Below, in pieces: positions 1 through 7,823 of a DNA stretch of 51,143 nucleotides. The position numbers and the translations under genes are program-made. The stretch spans positions 1-51,143 of the forward strand of contig JAKAFL010000027.1 of the NCBI GenBank assembly GCA_021817945.1. The letters are read 5' to 3'. Source of the DNA: a bacterium. Lineage in GTDB: Bacteria > Verrucomicrobiota > Verrucomicrobiia > Limisphaerales > UBA11358. Below the pieces are notes generated by a model, which saw only the letters and a program-made list of their open reading frames with translations, was not told the DNA's origin and searched no databases. The stretch's first letter is position 1, and each line of letters begins with the position of its first letter.

Positions 1-156
1 GCGCAGAATTGGCCAGGCTTCGGGAAGAGCATCCGTTATCATGGACTCATGATTAGCCAAAACCGGCAGAAAAGCAAATTATTAGGTTAACGCTTATGGC
101 CGGGTGCCCTCACCCGGCGATCGTCAAACCATCAAGGCCTTTATCCGGTTGGAGCC

Positions 157-270
157 TCAACGCCAACCGCCCATTGAAAACACATTACGTTCAAACTCAT
201 CCAGTAACTGCTCCCATCGTGTCGCCGGAGTCCACACACGCCCCTGGCCATCCCGTTTCAACACGGCCAT
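157..270 (-). pseudogene. Remnant of an IS66-type accessory (TnpA-like) gene
   Basis: A 37-codon frame runs from ATG at 270 to a stop at 157. Its residues 11-29 (VWTPATRWEQLLDEFERN) resemble the N-terminus of the small helix-turn-helix accessory proteins encoded beside IS66-family transposases, which usually run on into a SG(M/L)SGAxFAR segment. Here the similarity stops after DEFER and the frame ends a few codons later, so the gene is truncated. An AGGAA sits just upstream of the ATG. No intact transposase follows. Recognition is from memory of the family, with no alignment run. Confidence 0.45.
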
Positions 271-422
271 TTCCTGGCCCACTGTCGTACTTTTCGTAGT
301 TTTTATAGAGGACAGACTACGACGGCTATGACCTCATTGAATAGAGGTGGTTCCGCTGATGCTTACTGAGCGATGACTTTTTCGATTTTTGGAACGCAAA
401 AAGTGATCAGTTCTTGATATTG

Positions 423-611
423 TCATATTGTGCCACTCTTTGGGTCCTGCTTACGGCTGCGATACAGCAGATGATTGACATATCCCGGCGAACTCATCCG
501 AAGCCGTCCGGCTATCCATTCCACCGTCATCGCCGTCTCCGCCCTCGCTTTTGGAACCGCAGACACCGAAGGTACCTGCGCGGCTTCCTGCTGGACTTCC
601 TTTTCCGTCAC
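423..611 (-). pseudogene. Possible C-terminal remnant of a REP-associated (Y1-type) transposase
   Basis: The frame's C-terminal half reads ETAMTVEWIAGRLRMSSPG followed by a short basic tail. This resembles the helix-turn-helix end of REP-associated tyrosine transposases and related verrucomicrobial proteins, in which an ETTMTLKWIAxRLxMG motif is common. Upstream, the same frame stays open for about 25 codons but is closed by a TAG near 616. No catalytic HUH domain is visible, so this would be a decayed 3' end. With the IS66-like fragment at 157-270 it suggests this edge has collected transposon debris. The assignment is tentative. Confidence 0.35.
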
Positions 612-1178
612 GCTCCCCTACTCCAGCAGCATCGGGGTCTGGTTGGGCGAAAGCTTCTCGCCTTTGGGTCCCCACAGTTTCAGGTTGAACCCTGGGCGGA
701 GGGGAAAATGTACGCGGCTGAATTGAAAGGCATCCTAAGGCGGCAAGAGCCTTTCGCGTTGGGCCGGGCTTAATCTTTTCCGGATGATTTGATTCTGCAT
801 CCCGCCAGAACGCCATGCCTGGCCATCCACGGCCTGGAACGGGTTCACGAATTTGCAGGCCGGCATTCCGATAACGTAAAAGAATTTGTTCAAAATCAAA
901 AAACTACCGGGGCCCCACGAAGGTCAGTTTTATTTATGCAAGTGGCTGTCTTGTCTCAAATTAAGCCAGCTTTTCCTGCTAAAGCAACGTGGTATTTGAA
1001 ATGCCAAGGATATTCCAAATTTCCGGGCTTGAAAATCCCCCGAATGGAAGCAGTCCCCTATTGGAGGATTGCATGCGCAAGCTGAATCCGCAGATGAGAA
1101 CAATGGAAAGCCATTTTTCAGCCTTATTTTGTGGTGTAAGGGGTTTGAATGGCATGATTTCCGCTCGATTTGGGCCAG
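612..1178. other. Gene-poor stretch upstream of the FadL-type gene
   Basis: I find no convincing gene here. Several open frames overlap on both strands but none has a recognisable motif. A GGAGG followed by ATG near 1072 opens a 339-base-region frame that runs into the porin gene out of frame, and its product looks like a shadow. The 3' part presumably carries the promoter of the porin gene, but I could not pick a convincing -35/-10 pair. Confidence 0.4.
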
Positions 1179-2522
1179 ATGAGACGTTATTTGAGGAAGT
1201 CGAGCCGTTCCCAAAGCGCTTTTGCACTATGCTTGTTGGGTATGGTGGGCTTTTCAAGGGTTGCCCTTGGCAACGGGATTTACGGAAACGGGGTTGGAGC
1301 GGAGTCCATGGCCATGGCCGGAGCTGAGGTGGCATGGTCCAAGGATCCACTGACTGCCATGACCGCCAATCCTGCGGGGCTGGGGTTCTTGAACAAACCC
1401 GAAGCCGTTCTGGGCGCTGAGGGCGACGCCCTTTCCGGGACGTTTTCCAAAACCGGATCCGGCGCCCCGCTCACAGACCGGTTTATAGCGGCGCCTGAAG
1501 GGGCCATTGGCTATCCGCTTAAAGGAATTCCCTTAAAACTGGGATTATCGGTGGCGCCTGAATCCGGGTTGGTGGCAGACTGGCATTATCAGGATCCACC
1601 TGGTGGTTTGGGGGGAATTCAATATGGAAACCAGGAGGATAAATCATCCATTATTTTGATAAGAACCGCCTTGGGGGCAGCATGGACCGTCACTCCCAAA
1701 CTCTCCATTGGGGCCAGTATTGGCTTGCTTTACAATGAAAATGACATGGTCACGCCCTATGTTTTTCAAAATCTCCAGCCTGCCAGCGTGAATGGCGCCA
1801 AAACTCTTTTAAACCTTCATACCACGGGGTTCGGCGGAGATGGCACGGTGGGAATGATTTACAAGGCCACACCTGCCTTGCAATTCGGAGCCTTTTATCA
1901 AAGCCCGTCGGTCATCAATTCCTCGGGTGACGCCACAGGTGATCCTTACGCGCAATTTCCTCCCACACCCCCGGGGCCGCTCGCATTTCATTACAACGCA
2001 GAGGTGAAAAACCAGTTTCCCCAAAATGCCAGCCTGGGTCTTTCCTGGCAGTGCCTCTCGCGGCTTCGGTTGGCCGTTCAGTTGGACTGGATTGACTGGG
2101 CGGATTCTTTCAACACACTGCATGCGAGCTTCAGCAGCGGGGACAATCCATCTCTCAATAAAGTCCTGGGGTCCTCCTTCAGGGACAACATTCCGTTGAA
2201 CTGGTCCAGTTCGCTGGTATATCGCGCAGGGATCGAATTTGCCGTTACGGACCATTTCAAGTTGATGATGGGTTATGCCTATGGCAAAAGCCCGGTGCCG
2301 GATTCCACCCTCTCGCCGATGACGGCGGCTATTTCTGAAAACACCCTTTGCGCCGGGATGGGCTATTCACGGGGCGCCTATTTCGTGGAACTGGCCTATC
2401 AATACGACCTGCCAGCCAGCCAGACTGTGGGACAAAGCGGGCTTCTCTCCGGGGAATACTCCAACAGCTCCGTGCAAATCTCCGCCCAAGCACTGGCCCT
2501 GTCGTTGGGCATGACATTTTGA
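1179..2522 (+). CDS. FadL/OmpP1-type outer-membrane transport protein
   Basis: Predicted 447-residue outer-membrane beta-barrel of the FadL/OmpP1/TodX family, which in characterised members lets long-chain fatty acids or other hydrophobic compounds cross the outer membrane. Residues 1-31 form a signal peptide: a basic start (MRRYLRK), a hydrophobic core, and likely cleavage after VALG. The mature N-terminus shows the family hatch pattern, a glycine-rich start and the DPLTAMTANPAGLGFL stretch (asparagine-proline-alanine-glycine). The remainder alternates beta-strand-like segments and ends in a C-terminal aromatic residue (GMTF), as barrel proteins do. The ATG at 1179 is preferred over the TTG at 1170 because it opens the signal peptide directly. 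The histidine kinase gene starts 3 bases after the stop. The substrate cannot be read from sequence. Confidence 0.85.
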   Translation: MRRYLRKSSRSQSAFALCLLGMVGFSRVALGNGIYGNGVGAESMAMAGAEVAWSKDPLTAMTANPAGLGFLNKPEAVLGAEGDALSGTFSKTGSGAPLTDRFIAAPEGAIGYPLKGIPLKLGLSVAPESGLVADWHYQDPPGGLGGIQYGNQEDKSSIILIRTALGAAWTVTPKLSIGASIGLLYNENDMVTPYVFQNLQPASVNGAKTLLNLHTTGFGGDGTVGMIYKATPALQFGAFYQSPSVINSSGDATGDPYAQFPPTPPGPLAFHYNAEVKNQFPQNASLGLSWQCLSRLRLAVQLDWIDWADSFNTLHASFSSGDNPSLNKVLGSSFRDNIPLNWSSSLVYRAGIEFAVTDHFKLMMGYAYGKSPVPDSTLSPMTAAISENTLCAGMGYSRGAYFVELAYQYDLPASQTVGQSGLLSGEYSNSSVQISAQALALSLGMTF

Positions 2523-2524
2523 CC

Positions 2525-4021
2525 ATGGCCTGGATTGCCGCCAATACTTTGTCCCAAACCCCGCCAAAGGGAGCCATCCGCGCCCATAAGCTGGAGCAAA
2601 TCGGATGCTGGCTGGACCGCACCATTCCACCCGAACTCCTAGCCACTGCTGAAAGCCACCGTCGAGCCAGGCTCATCACCCGGTTTGGGATCATGGGCGG
2701 AATTTTCGGCCTGGTTTACGCCATTTTTTACTACCTCATAGGCCACGTTTGGGGCGCGTTGATAGTCCTTGTTTGCAGTGCCGCCGTGGTGCTTACACCT
2801 GTGGTGATGCGAATTACAAAGTCCGTCTCGCTGGCGGGACATTTTTTTTCGCTGACTCTTACCCTTGGATTTCTGGCGTTGTGCTTTGTGGAGGGCGGCG
2901 TGCGTGGTCATTCCATTGCCTGGCTGGCCAGTATTCCGCTCTGCACCCTTCTCATACTGGGAAAGAGGGAATCGTTTTGGTGGTCTGCCGCCTCCATGGG
3001 GGCTTGCGGCCTGATAGTGGGTTTTGATTTATGCGGCAAAACCCTGCCCTGCACCTACGATCCCAAGTGGAATTCGCTGGTCAACGCCGCCGGTTACCTG
3101 GGCCTCATTCTTTTCCTGTTTATTTTGGGTCTGATATTTGAATTTGGACGCGCGCAAGCGGCAGAACGGATGCAAAAAGCGCTTGGCGACCTGGCAGCCT
3201 CCAACGAACGGCTGGTTCATATGAACCTTGAAAAGGATGAATTCATGGGAATTGCAGCCCATGACCTCAAAAACCCGCTCACCGCCATTCTCGGAAACGC
3301 GGAATTGATGCGCATGAACACCAATCCCCAGTTGACCGCCCGCTGCAATGACACCATCATCCTGGCAGCCAGCCGCATGCGCGACCTGATTGGGACGCTT
3401 CTGGATTCCAACGCCATTGAACAGGGCAAATACGTCTCAAAAATTGAAAACATTGACCTCAACGAAGTGGTGGCCCAATGCGTGGAAAGCAATCGCGCCG
3501 CGGCAGATCGCAAGCAGATACTGATGCGCGTGGGCATTTCAGAAAGCCCATGCGTTCTGGCCGATCGCACCGCAACGATGCAGGTGATGGACAACCTGAT
3601 TTCAAACGCGCTAAAATTCTCACCTCCACAAACCACCATTCACATTCACACGCTGCCCGAGACCAGTCATGTGCTGGCATCGGTCAGGGATGAAGGGCCT
3701 GGCATCAATGAGGAGGATCAAAAGAAGTTATTTGGAAAATTCTGCCGGCTCACGGCGCGTCCGACCGGGGGTGAATCCTCCAATGGCCTGGGATTGTCCA
3801 TTGTCAAAAAACTCGTGGAAGCCATGCAGGGCACAATCACCTGCCAAAGCACGGCGGGCATGGGCGCCACATTTCTGGTGCGCCTTCCCATTGCGGTGTC
3901 TCATGATTCAGGCACCCCAGCTGGTGTAAAACTGGCCAAGGAAACCCGCCCGGATAGATCACCAGGCCCAGGCAAAAGCAGCCAGAAAGAAAACTCCCGA
4001 GCGAACTTGCGTGTTCATTGA
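2525..4021 (+). CDS. Membrane sensor histidine kinase, orphan
   Basis: A 498-residue two-component sensor kinase. Residues about 50-205 hold six hydrophobic segments with short loops, so sensing is probably within the membrane; no periplasmic domain is evident. A short helical linker follows, then a HisKA domain with phospho-acceptor His246 in AAHDLKNPL. The ATPase domain has an N box at 356-365 (DNLISNALKF), G1 at 389-394 (DEGPGI) and G2 at 421-426 (GLGLSI). The last about 40 residues are polar and likely disordered. The ATG at 2525 lies two bases after the porin stop, which makes co-transcription and translational coupling likely. No response-regulator gene is adjacent, so its partner must be encoded elsewhere. 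Convergent permease genes follow, separated by a palindromic repeat. Confidence 0.93.
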   Translation: MAWIAANTLSQTPPKGAIRAHKLEQIGCWLDRTIPPELLATAESHRRARLITRFGIMGGIFGLVYAIFYYLIGHVWGALIVLVCSAAVVLTPVVMRITKSVSLAGHFFSLTLTLGFLALCFVEGGVRGHSIAWLASIPLCTLLILGKRESFWWSAASMGACGLIVGFDLCGKTLPCTYDPKWNSLVNAAGYLGLILFLFILGLIFEFGRAQAAERMQKALGDLAASNERLVHMNLEKDEFMGIAAHDLKNPLTAILGNAELMRMNTNPQLTARCNDTIILAASRMRDLIGTLLDSNAIEQGKYVSKIENIDLNEVVAQCVESNRAAADRKQILMRVGISESPCVLADRTATMQVMDNLISNALKFSPPQTTIHIHTLPETSHVLASVRDEGPGINEEDQKKLFGKFCRLTARPTGGESSNGLGLSIVKKLVEAMQGTITCQSTAGMGATFLVRLPIAVSHDSGTPAGVKLAKETRPDRSPGPGKSSQKENSRANLRVH

Positions 4022-4047
4022 TTTCCCAGTCATCCGGCTGCGTTTTC

Positions 4048-4213
4048 AACCCGAAAAAGGAAATTCAAAAGGCCAATCTGCGCCAATCTACCGGGCGCAA
4101 ACACTCTGGAAAAACCTCACCAGACCGCTTCGGGTAGGGTTTCTATTTTTCCAAAGAGTTTCCCCTCCAGCATCTTGCCGCATCTTGACCTTTTTAATTT
4201 CGCTTTTCGGGTT
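4048..4213. repeat. 166-bp palindromic element, copy A
   Basis: Element bounded by near-perfect terminal inverted repeats of about 25 bases. The left end begins AACCCGAAAAAGGAAATT and the right end finishes AATTTCGCTTTTCGGGTT, with 22 of 25 positions pairing by eye. The interior is also quasi-palindromic, with GGAAAAACC near 4110 facing GGTTTCTATTTTTCC near 4150. A second copy of almost equal size lies at 43618-43782 in the opposite orientation. It sits between the stops of two convergent genes, 26 bases past the histidine kinase stop. It encodes no protein. It could be a MITE or REP-like element, and its position and T-tracts on both strands would suit a bidirectional terminator. Confidence 0.8.
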
Positions 4214-4249
4214 AAACAGCAATTCAAAGCCTCGCAGTGAAAGAGTGAA

Positions 4250-5056
4250 TCATGAACTCGCGCTGGTGTAATGGCGGAGCGAAAATTTCCAGAACCGGCT
4301 GGATATAAAAAACCAGAGACCGGCCAAGGCGAGCAAGAGTGCCCAGGATTCCGGGGAAACCCATTTCTCGGCAAGAATCCGCACCGGCACATTGGATACC
4401 AGCAAAACTGGCAGGGCAAAGGTGAACAAAGCCTTGAACAACCCCCTGAAGGCTTCATCGGGCATTCGGGCAATGTTGAAAAGGTTGTAATAGCCCCATA
4501 CGATGCCCTGTGCGCGGACTGTCCAGAAACTGATGGAGGCCAGGATAAACATGAGCGAATAATGGATGGCCACACCCACCAGGCACAGGATTCCAAAGCC
4601 GCACCATTCCGCCAGGTTGGGATGGAGGGCCAGTTTATGGGCGGCATAAGCCATGACACAACCTGCCAGGAGGGCGTTGACGAATGCGCCAAGGTCCACC
4701 ACCCGGGTGGAAACGATGAACCGCGTGTTCACCGGCAGCGCCAATAAAAAATCCATTTTACCGGTCCGCACCAATTCAGAGAGGTTGGTGCAATTGGTCA
4801 GAAAAAGGGCTTGATACAGTTGCTGGATGAAATTGCTGGCGCCGACCAGCAGCACCATTTGCCATTGGGTCCATGTGCCCACAGTGGTCGTTTGGGCAAA
4901 AACCACGCCTACAAAGCATAACTGGAGGGCAAACCATAGCGCTTCGACGATGATCCACAGGATGAAATTACCCTTGAAGGACATCTCCCGGGCCACTGAA
5001 TTCCTCCACAGCGCGCTGTAAATCCGCCAATAACGGGTGATTTGCATGATGGTCAT
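4250..5056 (-). CDS. ABC-2 family permease (DUF990/ABC2_membrane_6 type), second of a pair
   Basis: A 268-residue integral membrane protein with about six hydrophobic segments and a basic N-terminus (MTIMQITRYWRIYSALWRNS). Length, topology and pairing with an equally long homologue fit the ABC-2 permease family formerly called DUF990, whose members form exporters with a separate ATPase. The segment SELVRTGKMDFLLALPVN is typical of this family. The start chosen is ATG 5056, which overlaps the upstream stop as ATGA and gives the family length; a longer frame extends upstream inside the partner gene. The substrate is unknown. No ATP-binding gene is adjacent, although such permeases normally sit next to one. 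Confidence 0.85.
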   Translation of the reverse strand: MTIMQITRYWRIYSALWRNSVAREMSFKGNFILWIIVEALWFALQLCFVGVVFAQTTTVGTWTQWQMVLLVGASNFIQQLYQALFLTNCTNLSELVRTGKMDFLLALPVNTRFIVSTRVVDLGAFVNALLAGCVMAYAAHKLALHPNLAEWCGFGILCLVGVAIHYSLMFILASISFWTVRAQGIVWGYYNLFNIARMPDEAFRGLFKALFTFALPVLLVSNVPVRILAEKWVSPESWALLLALAGLWFFISSRFWKFSLRHYTSASS

Positions 5057-5859
5057 CCGCCAAAGGCGGAATATTTTTTGATACCCCGGCTCCACATCCA
5101 ACGGGCGCCCAGGTAACCCAATGTCACCCAGCCTGCCTGAAGGGCCAAGCCCACCCACATGGCCTGGCCGGTCACCTTGCCCATGTAAACGCCCACGGGA
5201 AAATAGAGCAGGTAGGGAAAAGGGGTGAACATCAAGCCATGCAGAAGCGGCTTGGGCAGCAAGGCCAGCGGAAACAAATGGCCGCTGGCCAGGTATTCAA
5301 AGGCGAAGAGGATGAAAATGAAGGTGGAAATCTCCAGGAGCCAGAATGCCAGCATGGCCATGGAATAAGACATGAAAAACTGCAATAGCGCCGTGAGCAG
5401 CACGCTGACCAGGAACACAAAAAAAGACGGATACCCGGCGGGCGCCGCACAATATCCATGGAAACAAGCCAGAAAAACACCGAGCGGAAAAACCGCCATC
5501 ATCATGAAGGCCACCCTTCCCGAGAAAAACAGGCCCAGGCGATACCATAAATAATCAATGGGCTTAAGCAAAAACTGGCTGATATTGCCCTCCCGGATAT
5601 CCGCCGCAATTTGCCAGTCATCCTCATTCACCGCGGTCAGCACATCCACAACCGCAACCAGCATGTAATAAAAAATCATTTCAGCCTCGGTGAATCCATT
5701 GTCCGGGGCATGGCCTGCCGCATTTCCATAAATTGTTCTCCAAAGCGAGACCATGGCAAAAAGAGGAATGAAACTGAACAAGGTCCGCGTCAGGTAATTG
5801 AAGCGGTAGGTCAGGTTGCTCTGCAATCCAATCCCAACAACGTGCCAGTATTTTTTCAT
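5053..5859 (-). CDS. ABC-2 family permease (DUF990/ABC2_membrane_6 type), first of a pair
   Basis: A 268-residue membrane protein with about six transmembrane segments. It begins MKKYWHVVGIGLQSNLTYRF, and the stretch RLNYLTRTLF-like to WRTIYG plus the later ISQFLLKPIDYLWYRLG matches the conserved soluble loop of ABC-2/DUF990 permeases, in which a 'G.. LLkPl' segment follows the second helix. It is the upstream gene of a two-gene operon and overlaps its partner by four bases. The 225 bases upstream, to the divergent DUF4404 gene, hold no ATPase gene. It probably forms a heterodimer with the downstream product. Confidence 0.85.
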   Translation of the reverse strand: MKKYWHVVGIGLQSNLTYRFNYLTRTLFSFIPLFAMVSLWRTIYGNAAGHAPDNGFTEAEMIFYYMLVAVVDVLTAVNEDDWQIAADIREGNISQFLLKPIDYLWYRLGLFFSGRVAFMMMAVFPLGVFLACFHGYCAAPAGYPSFFVFLVSVLLTALLQFFMSYSMAMLAFWLLEISTFIFILFAFEYLASGHLFPLALLPKPLLHGLMFTPFPYLLYFPVGVYMGKVTGQAMWVGLALQAGWVTLGYLGARWMWSRGIKKYSAFGG

Positions 5860-6084
5860 CTAATAATCATGAACCACCCGGTTGCAGCCATAATCTGTCG
5901 CACCCGGTCTCATCACGCAAAATTATTCTTGCCGCAGCCATTTTGAGAATCCGCCTGCCCTGCGCACCAGCCACCTTGAAGAGGGCGCTGCCGGGCTTGC
6001 CCCCTGCCCTATGGGGCCAACCGCGACATCCCGCCCGTCCATGGTTGCACCAAGCCATGGTTTGGATTAGGTTGGTCTGGAGAT

Positions 6085-6402
6085 ATGATTGATCAAACCA
6101 TCAGGCAGATTGAAGAACGGCTTCGGGGCCTTTCCGCCCTGCCGGAGGACAGAAAGGTGGAACTTTTCGCACTCCTCAAGAATCTCCGGGAGGAAATAGC
6201 CGCGATGGAACATTCCCGGACTGCGGAAACGCATGCCCTGGCCACGTCGCTTGCATCCTCGCTCGCAGCCACAGCACGGCCTGGCCCGGCTTCCTCGGCG
6301 GATCATCTTCGCGCCTCGGTTCACGGCTTTGAAGATTCCCACCCCCGGCTGGTTCAACTGGTCAACAGCCTGAGCACGCTTTTGGCCAGCCTCGGCCTAT
6401 GA
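6085..6402 (+). CDS. DUF4404 family small helical protein
   Basis: A 105-residue protein with two parts. Residues 1-45 are a charged amphipathic helix region (MIDQTIRQIEERLRGLSALPEDRKVELFALLKNL, split here by a hinge) with coiled-coil character. Residues 46-75 are an alanine/serine-rich linker. Residues 76-105 contain the FEDSHPRLVQLVNSLSTLL end. The phenylalanine-glutamate-x-SHP-x-L signature and final short helix are characteristic of DUF4404 proteins, whose function is unknown. GGAGAT precedes the ATG. It converges with plsC, whose stop is only 21 bases away, and is divergent from the ABC permease pair. Confidence 0.7.
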   Translation: MIDQTIRQIEERLRGLSALPEDRKVELFALLKNLREEIAAMEHSRTAETHALATSLASSLAATARPGPASSADHLRASVHGFEDSHPRLVQLVNSLSTLLASLGL

Positions 6403-6423
6403 TTTTTCAACCAGTGCCCGGAG

Positions 6424-7068
6424 TCATTCCGCATCTTCCATCGGTTCCAGTTCTGCTATGGCCTGCATGATCTGGTCGGCGATTTCCTGGTAAATTTGTT
6501 TCAACCGTGGTTTATCGCATGCCCGGGCTTCGGTCCTCAATTCTTTAAAATCCAAGGGCCGGCCATATTTGACGGCCACGCGCCGCGGCTTCAAAATGCC
6601 CCAGGGTGAATCGCCTGGGACGTAGGTGCCAAACACCCTCACAGGTATGACCAGGGCATCTGATTTAACCACGGTCAACCCAATGCCGGATCGGGCCTTT
6701 TGCAGGTTGCCGTCGCGCGTGCGTGTGCCTTCGGGGAATAAAAGAATGGCCCCGCCGGCCAGCAACCGGTCCAGGATCGCTTTCAAACCTGCCGCGCCTC
6801 CCCCGTCGCGTTCCACGGGAATGGCACTCCAATGGCGCAAAAGCCATCCAGCAAGGGGGTTTGAAAATAAACTCGCCCTGGCCATATAATGCACATGCCG
6901 GGTCAAGCCTGCCCCGACCAGCGGAGGGTCTAGAAAACTGGCATGGTTTCCAGCCAGGATCACGCCGCCATTCATCGGCACCCGACCGGGGTTGTAAACG
7001 CTCCAGCGAAAATAGACTGAAAACATCAGCCGGAATCCCAGCCATCCCAAGCGGTAGAGAAGTTTCAT
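6424..7068 (-). CDS. plsC: 1-acyl-sn-glycerol-3-phosphate acyltransferase (PlsC family)
   Basis: A 214-residue enzyme that transfers a fatty acyl group to the sn-2 position of lysophosphatidate during phospholipid synthesis at the inner membrane. The HX4D catalytic motif is H42-A-S-F-L-D47 (NHASFLDP), and the substrate-binding FPEGTRT block is at 111-117. A hydrophobic N-terminus (residues about 5-20) anchors it to the membrane. The ATG overlaps the cmk stop as ATGA, so it is the last gene of tyrA-aroA-cmk-plsC. cmk-plsC adjacency is common in bacteria. Specificity (PlsC itself or another lysophospholipid acyltransferase) is inferred only from family and context. Confidence 0.9.
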   Translation of the reverse strand: MKLLYRLGWLGFRLMFSVYFRWSVYNPGRVPMNGGVILAGNHASFLDPPLVGAGLTRHVHYMARASLFSNPLAGWLLRHWSAIPVERDGGGAAGLKAILDRLLAGGAILLFPEGTRTRDGNLQKARSGIGLTVVKSDALVIPVRVFGTYVPGDSPWGILKPRRVAVKYGRPLDFKELRTEARACDKPRLKQIYQEIADQIMQAIAELEPMEDAE

Positions 7069-7736
7069 GAGGCCTTTGGAACCCCGACCGCTTTCATGCG
7101 CTGCTTAATCTCCTGGATCAATCGCCCGCTGGTTTCCACAGAGGTCATCCTGGAATTGTCAATGACAGTCGCGCCCAAGGCGATCATCAACGGCGCAGTG
7201 GCCCGCTGACTGTCCCGCTGGTCCCGCGCCGCCAGATTTTCCTGAACCCCATCGGCGGCCCGGCGGGCTGAGCGTTCCTCCAATTTTGCATCCAGGTAAA
7301 ATTTGTAATCGGTTTCAGGGAAAACATTGGTTCCGATGTCGCGCCCCTCCATCACGAGGTTTCCAAACCGGACGCAATCCCGCTGGGTTCTTTTCATCCA
7401 TTCGCGCACCTTGGGAATCGCCGCCACCTGGGCCACCGCCCCTGCCGTGGCAGGTGTCCGGATTTCTTTTTCCGGGTAATAATCATCCACCAACAACCGC
7501 ACCGAGGACAAGCCATCCGCGCTTACGCATACCAGCTTGGTTTTCCATGTTCGGCAGGCCAGGGCCACATCCTTGTCATTGGCCACGTCCACCTTTTTCT
7601 CAAGGCAATACCACGCCAATGTCCGATACATGGCTCCTGTATCCACATACACATATCCCAGCTCTCGCGCCACCAGCTTGGAATTAGTGCTCTTCCCGCT
7701 TGCGCTCGTGCCATCTATGGCTATCACCACACTCAT
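7065..7736 (-). CDS. cmk: Cytidylate kinase
   Basis: A 223-residue (d)CMP kinase that phosphorylates CMP and dCMP with ATP. The P-loop GTSASGKST is at residues 9-17 and is followed by the DTGAMYRTLA nucleotide-recognition segment. Later VMEGRDIGTNVFP and the lid-region pattern LEERSARRAAD are diagnostic of Cmk. ATG 7736 is chosen because it opens with MSVVIAIDGTSASGKS, has a purine-rich GAAGGAAG about 5 bases upstream, and gives the usual length. Reading further upstream adds 27 residues without family similarity. It lies 87 bases after aroA and overlaps plsC by four bases. Confidence 0.95.
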   Translation of the reverse strand: MSVVIAIDGTSASGKSTNSKLVARELGYVYVDTGAMYRTLAWYCLEKKVDVANDKDVALACRTWKTKLVCVSADGLSSVRLLVDDYYPEKEIRTPATAGAVAQVAAIPKVREWMKRTQRDCVRFGNLVMEGRDIGTNVFPETDYKFYLDAKLEERSARRAADGVQENLAARDQRDSQRATAPLMIALGATVIDNSRMTSVETSGRLIQEIKQRMKAVGVPKAS

Positions 7737-7823
7737 CAATCTTCCTTCTCTTTTTGATTTTACGTTTTCCCATCGCAGCCCCCCCGCTTCAGGAAAGCGC
7801 CTGGAATGCTTTTGCAAACCTTG

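Noticed and set aside
3-56. Possible 3' end of a plus-strand gene (…AELARLREEHPLSWTHD then stop)
   Set aside because: It reads like a helical protein end, but only 17 codons are visible at the window edge and no family can be assigned.
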